A stretch of DNA of 35,000 bases from Chromera velia. Its lineage: Eukaryota > Sar > Chromeraceae. Under the pieces are notes generated by a model. It had not been told where the DNA came from. It did not search any database and saw only the letters and a list, made by a program, of their open reading frames with translations. Below, in pieces: positions 20,069-28,779 of this stretch. The stretch lies in assembly GCA_018398765.1 (NCBI GenBank), contig JAHBMJ010000452.1:7501-42500 (forward strand), in the 5' to 3' direction. Position 1 is the first letter of the stretch. Each line of letters opens with the position of its first letter. Position numbers and translations under genes: made by a program.

Positions 20069-23000
20069 ATGAGGTGCAAACTTACGGTGGCAAGCGCGCT
20101 CTTCGGAGTTGGGTGTGCTGTAGAGAGCAGATTTCACAGAGGTGCTGCGGCATTTCTGAGCAGCTCCCCCGGCTCTCTGCGCGCTTCAGAGAGCCTGAGG
20201 GAGACCAGGAGACGGCTACCTGAGTCTTCTGTCACTGTCCTCACAGCCGGTCTTGATGACCTTCCTGACTTCTCTGCGCCTGGTGAGGAATACTCCAACA
20301 CCGCGGCAGCCGCAGTCGCTGACAAGACAGCGAAGGCGGTGGCAGACCTGCCCATCCCATCCGAAATTCTCTACGCGATTCCTGTCATCGGTCTCTCCTA
20401 CGCTCTCTTTTCTATCTTCACCTTCGACCCAAAGAAGGAAGCAAAGTCAGGAATCACGCGTGAAGATTTCGACTATAAGACGACCCTGAAACCTGCGGAG
20501 GTGCCTGCAAAGACGATCCCCAAGTTTCGGTATCTGCGTCTCCGGAACGGAATGAAGGGACTTCTCGTGCAGGAGGACAGCGCCGCATATCAACTGTCGA
20601 CCATCACCGTGAGGGTACGCCGTGTGAATGACACGTAATGCTGCTGCAGTGTATGAACATAAACAAGTTTGTACGGAGAAGAGTTGAACTTCAGAGTGTA
20701 GTGCTGTGCTGCCTTCACGCTGACCCTACTTCAGTCCCTCTCCTCTCTCTCCTTCCGTGATCGCGTTCGGTGCGTTCCTTTTGTTATTCAGGCAGAGGGG
20801 AGAAAGGGCTACGTGTGTTGCTGTTTTTTCACAGACTCGAGTTTCGCTGTTGAGAGAGAAAGAATGGGCCAGGGTTTTTTCACGTTATCTTCTTTTGCCC
20901 CTCTGCCTGCCCGCAGGACATGGCTTGGGATACAAAACGGAAAGTTCCTCTTCTTGACCGAATCACATCTCAGGCAATCTACAAAGATCTGCTCGTCCGT
21001 CGGTTGGGCGGGATTGCGGGGCTCTCTGGCATATTTTTCCTTTCTGCTCATCAGTTGGCCCTGGCCCGTTGTATCTCTCTTCTCTGTGTTTTGTGTGTGT
21101 ATTTCCCTCTCTCCGAGATTCATCACCGTTTGTCTTAATTCTCTTCGAGGTCCATCAGTCCCTCCCTGCATTCACGAGCCCTTTCTCATTTCCTGCCTGC
21201 CTCCCTCCCTCCCTGTCTGTCTGTCTGACAGGACGAATTCGGGGAGAAGGTCCAGCCAGGAGAGGACACCAACCCCTTCTTCAGCTCCTTCACGCTGACG
21301 GCCGACTCACGAAAGCCCACAGAGCGTTTCGCTCAAGTAAACAGCTTCGCAAAGAGATTCCTTGCCACTTTCTTCGCAGACGAGGTCGTTGCCTCAGAGG
21401 TCGGTCAGTCAGTCAGTGTGTGCAGGGATGCATGACTGAGAGGAGTCGGAGCGGCCTTTCACACTCGTGTCATTCAAGCGAAATTGTATACATGTAGAGA
21501 AGGTTCTCTTTCGTTTGCAGAAAATTGAGAGTTATGTGTTGTTTTTACCCACTTGGTTCTCTCAAGCGTCCTCACAGAATGCATTAGAGAGGGACTAGAC
21601 AGCTGCTTGAATTGAGGGCCGTCCTCCGTCTTTCCCTTTTTGTCCTGTCTTGTCTTCTTCACAGTCCCCTTGAGTGACTGACCTTTTTCTTGTTTTGGAA
21701 TGATCAGTGAACAAATCATTGCGTGAATGGTAAGCATGTGGTGACTGACGATCTCTCCCTTTTTTTGTTTGGTGTGTGTGTGTGTGTGTGTATGTGTGTG
21801 CGCAGGCAGAAGACATTTTGGAGACTCAGGAGGAAATGCAGAAGGACGACCTCCAGAGAGTCCAGAACGTCCAGAGACTCATGGCACTCCCCGATCATCC
21901 CTATTCAGAGTGAGTCAGTCAGTCAGTCAGTCAGAGAGGCATACATCGTCTAGAGAGGCACACATGCAGCGCTTTTTGTGTTTTTTGATGTGCTTGCAAC
22001 CAATAGGACCCCTCTCTCTCTCTGTCTTTCTTTGTTTGTGAATCCGAGAGTCACGCGACTTACATGTCGGAGTGGTAACAGAAGTGTATATCTGTTCTAG
22101 TGGGCAGACAACACATGAAAATGGACACATTCACTAGGTGCTTTGATCTCCTCACCCACTGCCTTTCTTTCTTTCTGTCACGACTGCATGCAGGAGCCGT
22201 CAGCTGGTGCCCCCGAAAGTGTTGAGGAAGGAGGGCGTTGATTTGACAGAGGAGGTCCAAAGTTTCTTTGAGGCGAAATACCAACGTGAGTGAGTCAGTG
22301 AGTGAGTGAGTTGTGTTTCTTTTCGTCAAGTGAAGTGAATTGAAGGACTGCGGAGTGCAAATAAATGTTCCCACATGTCTCTCTGCGTGTATTCCTGGTA
22401 AGGGAGGAGAGGTATACGCCTTCTGTTGTCACACAAAATTGGTATCAAAAGAACGGCTTTTAATTCGCGTCGAAGGGCGCGAGGGAGGGAGGAAGTGAAG
22501 GAAGAAGGTGTGGAACGTCCCCCCTTCACAGAATGAAGGCCTTATGAGGGGGAAGAAAGACCCTGGTTGTTTCGAGTCTCTTCCTTCTTTTGTTCTTCGT
22601 GTTGGAAAACTTCAAAAAAGACGAGAAAACAAAAAAGGAGAAGCAAAGAAGAGCAGATGAACAAGCCTCCTCACAGGGACAGTGCCTCGCTGGTTCTCTT
22701 CCCCACTTCATAGAGTTTTGTTCTGATCAACATCTGAACTTCGGTGAACTCTGCTTGAATCTGCATTTCTCATCCTCTTTTCCACTGCCTTTGTATTCGT
22801 CCCTGCAGCTCAATTGATGTCCTTTGTGCAAATCAGCAACACCCCCTTGGATCAACAACAGGTCGATCTGCATGTCGGCGTCTTTCTTTTTCTGTTCGTT
22901 TGGCTCTTCGGTCAGTCTGTCCGCGCGTGTTTCTCTTTGTTCGTCCGCTGTTGTCGGTAAAAGGTGGGAGGAAAAGAGAACGGTGGATGCAGTCTGAGTG

Positions 23001-23548
23001 TCTTCTTTCCTCCTGTCTGTAGAATCATTCCATGGCCTCAGTACAAGAGTGTTTGTCTTAATTGTGTCGGCTTTTCTGCCTCTGGCTTCCGTTTTTTTCC
23101 TTCGGGCGGTGGAGATGGAAGAGAGAGAGAGAGAGAGAGTGTGTGTGTGTGCAGAACGATTTCATTGAAATTTTCGGGAAATTCCCCAACCAGCCTTCAA
23201 GGGTCCCCCCCCCTCCCGCGTACGAGTTTAAGGCGCCCTGGCCGAGGGACAGAAGAGGAAAGATGATTAAGACAGTGCCCTGGAATGTGAACGAGAACTT
23301 TATCGAACTTCGGTCAGTTGGTCAGTTTTTTAAATTTTTATTCAAATAAAATGTTAACGAGAATTTTATCGAACTTGGGTGATGGTCTTTCAGTTGGTTG
23401 GTTGCTTGGCTGGTTGATTTGGGGGGAAAAAGGGGGTTGTTAGAAGCAACAGAATCATCATGAAGACATCTTTGTTAAGGTGGAAGAGGCAGTCAGATTT
23501 TCGATGTATGGGACCGAGCAATTAATTGAAAAGACCTCGTGCCATGAA

Positions 23549-23580
<32 letters not shown>

Positions 23581-23651
23581 TTCCCTTCCTTCCTTCCTAC
23601 CTTCCTTTCTTTCTTTCTTTCTTTCTTTCTTCCTTTCTTTCTTTCTTTCTT

Positions 23652-23682
<31 letters not shown>

Positions 23683-23996
23683 GTCTCTCTGTCTGCCTGT
23701 CTGCCTGTGTGTCTGTCTGTCTGTAACATATAGTCTGTAAGAAGAAACGTATAAGCTGTCTCTGTCCCTCCAGAGTACATAAAAAATAAGAAGAAAGCGA
23801 AGCACGAGGAAACATTCAGACACAGTGCCTCTCACTGTCTGCCCTGCATGTGCAATCAATCCCGCAAGCAAGCAACGAAGCCTCCCTGCCTCCCTGCCTG
23901 CCTGCCCGCAGGTTCCTCGTCTTCTCCGACCCGAAGACCAACGCCGTGGCGCAAGTGAGGCCCTGGACCTGGCTTCTCGTCAGTCGATAATCCCAA

Positions 23997-24070
<74 letters not shown>

Positions 24071-25944
24071 TTCTTTGTTTGTTTTGCCTCAGAGGGAAGG
24101 AGTGGGAGTCACAAAACGAAGCTGCAGGGGGTCTTGTGTGGCCGTGACTATGTGTGATCATTGAGGGCAGTGCAGAGCGGAGAGAGAAAGAAAGAGTGGG
24201 TGTTTGGTGGAAAGGGGAACCACACAAGAAGGAACAGTGAGCCAGCTGACAGAAACCACTTCCGGCCCTGCTCTTCCCAGATCTGCCGTTGATGTCCCAC
24301 TTCGGCATGCACCTGCCTGGCCTGGCCTGGCGTGTTCTTCCTTCCTTCCTTCTCTTCCTTGAACGAACAACGAACATTCCTTCGGCCTTCGTGTCGATGA
24401 GAAAAGAGATCTGAAAGTGGGCCAGGGGGAAAGGAAACAGAGAAGAGGTCCCTTTTTTAGCCTGCATTCTGACAGCCTGTTTAGTTTGTGCATAAAGGCA
24501 AGACATCTGATACATGTTTGACTGGGGAATGAATGAATGAATGAATGTGCACAGGACGGAATTGGCGAAAGGAAGAATTACTTTGAAGAGGCCATCCCCG
24601 AGAAGATCGGATTCCTCAAGGACTTCGACGTCGAGCAAATCTCGAATCACTTTGGAGTGATTAAACTGAAGATCCAAACGTCCGAAAAAACTATGAGTGA
24701 CCCCGAGAAGGCCCTCAGGTGGGCCACTTAGTTGGTTTTTTTTGGTGGTTTGTAAGTCGGTATGTTTGATTGTTACCCGTTCTGGCACGCTTTCAAGAGA
24801 ACGAGCAGACATGCGTCCGTGCGTGCAGCAAGTATAGAAATCAATCCACATGAATGATGCCTCCTCAGTAAGGGGTCAAAGCAAACAGAGAGGTTGCGAG
24901 TCACTCCCAGTATTTTTTTTGTTAACCCAGATGTCAATCTCTTGTCCGTATAGTCTGAAATGTTTTTGATGCTTTCCCTTGCCTTCTTCCTTTTTTTCTT
25001 CTCTACCTGCCTTTAAAAAAAAAATCCCTTGTCTTCTCCCTTCTTTTCTTTTCTACCTGCCTGGCACCTGCAGGGAAATTTTCAATGGGCTGGGTAAGCT
25101 GAACGCACGTGTTGAGAAATGGCGGTCCAAAACCCCCCCAGAGGCAGAGGAGATTGCAACCGCAATGGGAGATCCGTATGCGTTGTCTAACCAGGTTTGT
25201 AGGCCATGCAGTAGCGATGGGCAAGCGCTCAATTCGTTCACTTGCTCCTTGTCTTTTCTGTTTGTTTTTGTTGCCTGCCCGTTCTACTTAGGGACTTCTT
25301 TTCTCATTGAAGGCATCCATCTTCGTGTCGATTTATGATTCGACACGACAGTTGATGGCCTCTCCCCCCTTTCATCTCCTCTCCTGCCTCGATTTGTTTG
25401 GACAGGAAGTGACGGTTGTCTGTGGCTGTGTGAGCGCTCGGACACCCACATGCATGAGTGCTCTTATGTACATCCATGCAGTTTGTTCGCTTGTGTGTCG
25501 TTTCATGTGAGTGCCTGTGTGTCCGTGTCCGTTCGTGTGTGTGCAGCTTGCCATCATGGTTCAGGCAGGGAAGGGCAAAGAAGTTGTGGACTCTTCTCTG
25601 ATGAGAAAATGGGACTACTCGGTCTGTAGGTTTGTTCTGTTTGTCTCTTTCTTTTCTGGCTTTCTCTTTGGGATTTGGTGCCTTTGTTTGGTCTGTGCTC
25701 TCTTTCCTCCCGCAGGTAGGTACACGTCTGTGCGTCTGTCCACTTATTTGTGTCGCGAGGTGGAGAGGCAAGGGGCGCTCAACTCTAACCTTTCGGGCCC
25801 CCTGCCCACTTTGTCTGAGTTGTCGTGATGCTCGTTTGTCTTTGTTGCTTTCTTTCTTTTTATCTTTCATGTTCATGAAGAAGAGGAGGCAAAGAAACCA
25901 TGTAGTCTGTCCCCTCCACCCCCCCCCCCATGTCCCTCCTCTGT

Positions 25945-25984
<40 letters not shown>

Positions 25985-26284
25985 ATCGTGTCTGACTTTG
26001 TCCAAGGGGCTCTGACTCCGGAGAACGCGCACATATTTCTGGGCAGCCGCGCGTTTGCACAGGAGGCAGACGCGGGCCTGGGAGGGAAGGGGGACTCGAA
26101 AAAGGCAGCCGCCTCCCTGCTGCCCAACCCCGCAGCCAGCAAGAGTATGTCAGGGGAGTGGGTGAAGGACGAGAGGATGAAAACACAATTCAAGGTCGAA
26201 AAGATTCCCGAGTCCGTCAGTGCGGCCTTCCAAGCAGGACTGAGTGGCGGTGGCGTGCCGGCACCCGCCGCTGCTGTTGCCTGA
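20069..26284 (+). CDS. Plastid-targeted M16 (insulysin-type) peptidase homologue, half length
   Basis: Exons: 20069-20608, 20917-20994, 21232-21399, 21806-21909, 22194-22285, 22809-22861, 23155-23312, 23912-23978, 24555-24718, 25074-25194, 25547-25621, 25985-26284 (about 639 aa). All phases join. The first donor could instead be at 20615. The start is the ATG giving signal peptide MRCKLTVASALFGVGCAV; AAAF (26-29) suits a transit-peptide start for a complex red plastid. A membrane segment follows at about 100-118 (LYAIPVIGLSYALFSIF). M16 homology runs from LRLRNGMKGLLV (156-167) through GEDTNPFF, PDHPYS (291-296), MIKTVPWNVNENF and ALTPENAHIF to FKVEKIP (609-615), where the N-terminal half of insulysin ends. 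The second half is absent. No HxxEH zinc motif is found; exon 2 begins DMAWDTKRKVP where family members have the second His. Catalysis is doubtful; a partner or chaperone role is possible. Confidence 0.85.
20835..20873 (+). other. Possible extra 39-bp exon of the M16 gene
   Basis: Bounded by TTTTTTCACAG and GG/GTTTTTT and exactly 13 codons in phase 0 (TRVSLLREKEWAR), so it could be included without breaking the frame. It falls where the family's HxxEH helix should be encoded. If used, it would place EWARD where HFLEH is normally found. Transcript evidence is needed. Confidence 0.25.
21769..21805 (+). repeat. (GT)n tract ending at an acceptor
   Basis: GT repeats run into GTGTGCGCAG, the 3' splice site of M16 intron 3. 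The same type of tract directly precedes the acceptors of introns 6, 10 and 11. Confidence 0.75.
23549..23725 (+). repeat. (TTTC)n/(CTGT)n microsatellite in M16 intron 7
   Basis: Tetranucleotide repeats TTTC with some TTCC, changing to CTGT and GTCT. It is inside the 599-bp intron 23313-23911. Frames over it are low-complexity on both strands. Confidence 0.85.
23997..24062 (+). repeat. (CT)n(TA)n microsatellite in M16 intron 8
   Basis: CT dinucleotides followed by TA dinucleotides, shortly after the donor at 23979. Confidence 0.85.
25944..25984 (+). repeat. (GT)n tract ending at last M16 acceptor
   Basis: About twenty GT units lead directly into GTGCAG before the last exon at 25985. The preceding CACCCCCCCCC run gives a short pyrimidine stretch, but the acceptor itself is UG-rich rather than pyrimidine-rich. 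Confidence 0.85.
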
Positions 26285-26467
26285 GTGAGTGGGTGTAGTG
26301 AGTGGAGAACAGGAAGGAACCAGAGGCGATGGTTTGTTTGGTTTAATTCGTTCGTTCATTTATTCATTTGCTCTTCTGCCCGTCGCGGTCTGTTTGCCTT
26401 TGTCCGTTTTTCCTTCCTGTCTTTTACCTCATTTTGTTGCGTGTGCAACACGGAAAGAAGGAATGGA

Positions 26468-26473
26468 AATAAA
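26468..26473 (+). terminator. Possible polyadenylation signal of the M16 gene
   Basis: AATAAA about 185 bp after the TGA at 26282-26284. This is a canonical hexamer in a plausible position, but use of this signal in this organism is assumed. (TGAG)n-like sequence directly follows the stop. Confidence 0.35.
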
Positions 26474-27142
26474 TGCATTGGGTCTTGTACTAGGTCTTGT
26501 ACGGCTAGACGAATGAATAGATGCAGCAACTGGTGTGGGTCGCCACACAGCTGAGTGGAGTGGAGAGAATGAATGAAAGAAGGCAGGAAAAAAGGAAGGA
26601 AGGAATAACTCAAGGAAGGATCGAATGCATTGGAAGGGGGAGAGAGGGAGGAAGCTAGAGTCGTCAGTTGGAGCGCGCTCTCTCTGTCTCTCTCTCTGTT
26701 CTGCGTCCCCCTCAGTTCTCTGACTTGACCTGAATCTTGTTGCCCTTTCTGCATGGAACGCGAAAGGAGCTCTCCCTCCCCCCCCATTTGTCCGCAGTGG
26801 TGTTATCGTTTCCTGTAGTAATAGTAGTAGTAGCAGTAGTTCGACTAACTTGCAGTTGTCGTAGTAGTAGTTGCAGTGGCCCAGTCGTAGTAGCAATGAG
26901 AGGGTGGATGAGACCTTTCTCCCTCTTGCGAGACTCTCCGAACGATCCGAATTATCCACCACTCTGACTGTTTGCTGTAACTTCCTCCGCCGTGGATGTA
27001 TTGCCCATTGACTAGCCCATTGATCAGACCGAGCATCAGACGTTCTGCTCCAATCATTTGTATTCAAACAATTTCCTTGGCAAACTTGAAAAAAGGCTTC
27101 AGTCTAGGCTTAAGTTTTGTTCTGAAAGTCAATGTTTGCCTT
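26474..27142. other. Spacer downstream of the M16 gene
   Basis: Contains GAATGAATG and AGGAAGG runs (26560-26610) and a GTAGTAGTAG stretch (26818-26900). No gene is supported on either strand. Confidence 0.45.
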
Positions 27143-27238
27143 AGGAGAGCCAACAGAGGAATCCATAGTATAATTGCGTATCTATTGTTTAGGAGAGCCA
27201 ACAGAGGAATCCATGGTATAATTGCGCATCTATTGTTC
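27143..27238 (+). repeat. 48-bp tandem duplication
   Basis: Two copies of AGGAGAGCCAACAGAGGAAT, then CCATRGTATAATTGCGYATC, TATTGTTY. They differ at three positions, all transitions. Confidence 0.9.
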
Positions 27239-27415
27239 AGTGTTAGTGATGGAGGTATATATAGGTAGGTGTGATTAATAGTTGTTCAACTTTATTTAAA
27301 AATTTTAAGCTTATCGATCTTCTTTTTTTCCCAGCCAAAACCAATGAATATATAAGCGACACTAAAAGAAATAAAAAGAAACTGGAAATAATATTATGTC
27401 TGCATTTTAGTAGGA
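27239..27415. other. Short AT-rich spacer
   Basis: Nothing recognised. Confidence 0.4.
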
Positions 27416-27455
27416 TTAGGATTAGGATTTATGTCTGGAGGATTGGCCTCCCGCC
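27416..27455 (-). repeat. Inverted copy of the TCCTAA-tailed module
   Basis: The reverse complement matches 17565-17604 at 38 of 40 bases, and the two mismatches are transitions. It directly adjoins the 509-bp repeat that starts at 27456. Confidence 0.65.
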
Positions 27456-28628
27456 TGTTATGGATCGTCCCGTGTGCAGAGAGAGAGAGAAATATAGGAA
27501 GTCTTTAAGAGTACATCACAGTTGTAAGCAGAAGGAAACACGTAAGCAGAGCGAGTGTGTGTTACAGCGCGTTATGTGCATTTGGTGCGCCAGAGAAGCC
27601 GAGTTAGGCAGAACTCATCTTCTGCGCGCACGCCGAGCGAACTGGCTGAATTAATACAGAACCAGAAAGATGTCCCCAACCGGATCTCCGTCGCGCATGC
27701 ATATATACCTCTGCCCTTGAATTTGGCTATGGAGGGGCGGTCTATCCTAGACAATCTTTTGACCCGTCGGGCCAGCACCCCCAAAGACGGTCCGGTGTAG
27801 TTAGTCTTGGGTACCTGCATACAGTAAACAAACAACAGTATGCCGTCTCCAACAATTTAACTGGGGTGCTCACATACATTCACAAAAAAGGCGAGGGGGG
27901 GACATGCTGACCAGCAAGACACGCACACACGGCCAAAAGGGTCATCCCTCTCTACGCAATGCGATCATGCTACTTTCGAGAGAGAGAGCAACACATCTTC
28001 AGTCAAAATGCTGGCTTATGTTTGTTCCCCCCTGCTCATAAAGTAAGCAACACATGAAAAATCGAACCCTAAAAGTCGACATTTTTACGAAATAACCTGC
28101 GGGAGTTTTCCGGAAAAGTCAAGAGACTATAGAACAACACTTCAAAGAATCAAAGAAGCCGTCTACCATCTCTCACTTCAACAATTCACACAGAAAAGAA
28201 AGCAAACTCTGACTGAGTCTGATTGGTTGTCAATGCAAATGCATGTACGCATGATTCAAGTATGGCGGGTCCCTGGCGTATAGGCCCGGGCCCTGGCACG
28301 AGTGCTCTGTATTGGAGGCCCGCACATTTTTTTTTCCCATAGCAAAATTTAAGGGCAGGGGTTTATATTGCAATACAGAGAGACGCATTGAATGCAAAGT
28401 TTGCATGCATTACAATACAGATCAATACACAAGAGGCTGGCTTGATTGAGCTTGCTACTGAAAGACTCTGATCAGGAGGTCCGACTGGTAGGTACGTCTT
28501 GGGACAGGCTCTCATCCTGTACGTAGAGCAGACTACACAGACGCAGACACTAAAGTTAAGATCTGTCCAAGAAGATCCAGGAAGTCTATATACGCTAGCC
28601 GGTTTGGAGGAAGGACAGATCTGAACAC
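27456..28628 (+). repeat. 509-bp repeat, copy A, interrupted
   Basis: Segment one is 27456-27704 (TGTTATGGATCG to GCATGCATAT) and segment two is 28365-28628 (ATATTGCAATACAG to AGATCTGAACAC). Copy B at 32061-32569 has the two segments joined. About 14 differences in 509 bp, all transitions. No convincing coding frame. It may be a SINE-like or larger retroelement fragment. Confidence 0.9.
27704..28365. mobile_element. 662-bp MITE-like insertion with TA duplication
   Basis: The left end TATACCTCTGCCCTTGAATT, then TGGCTATGG, and the reverse complement of the right end, TAAACCCCTGCCCTTAAATT, then TTGCTATGG, form imperfect TIRs of about 29 bp. It interrupts copy A of the 509-bp repeat. The uninterrupted target in copy B reads GCATGCATATTGCAATAC (about 32299-32316), so the insertion is seen against an empty site in this same window. 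The junctions fit a TA duplication (or ATAT, giving a 660-bp element). No transposase, so it is non-autonomous; a TA target suggests Tc1/mariner-type mobilisation. Confidence 0.8.
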
Positions 28629-28779
28629 TGGTAGCAGAGCTTGGCTGGTGGGGAGAGGCCCACCAGGCTAAGAGCCATGTGTTGTCCCTCTGTGTCTGCC
28701 TCTCTGTGATGAAGGGAATCTCTCGGTGTGTCCTTTCATGTGTTTGAAACCCTAAAGTAGAGACGTCTCTATCGGTCTG
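28629..28779. other. Short spacer
   Basis: Nothing recognised apart from short TCTATCGGTC-like repeats near 28770-28805. Confidence 0.4.

Noticed and set aside
20831-20850. CACAGACTCGAGTTT read as a His-x-x-Glu zinc motif in M16 intron 1
   Set aside because: It would give HRLEF without the second His, is followed by an in-frame stop, and the CACAG is better used as a splice acceptor.
23458-24851. Minus-strand frames of 137 and 331 codons across the M16 gene
   Set aside because: They run antisense over introns and microsatellites and include the reverse of real exons; the plus-strand exons have clear homology.
25860-26193. Minus-strand frames with His-Thr repeats
   Set aside because: Antisense of the (GT)n acceptor tract and the last M16 exon.
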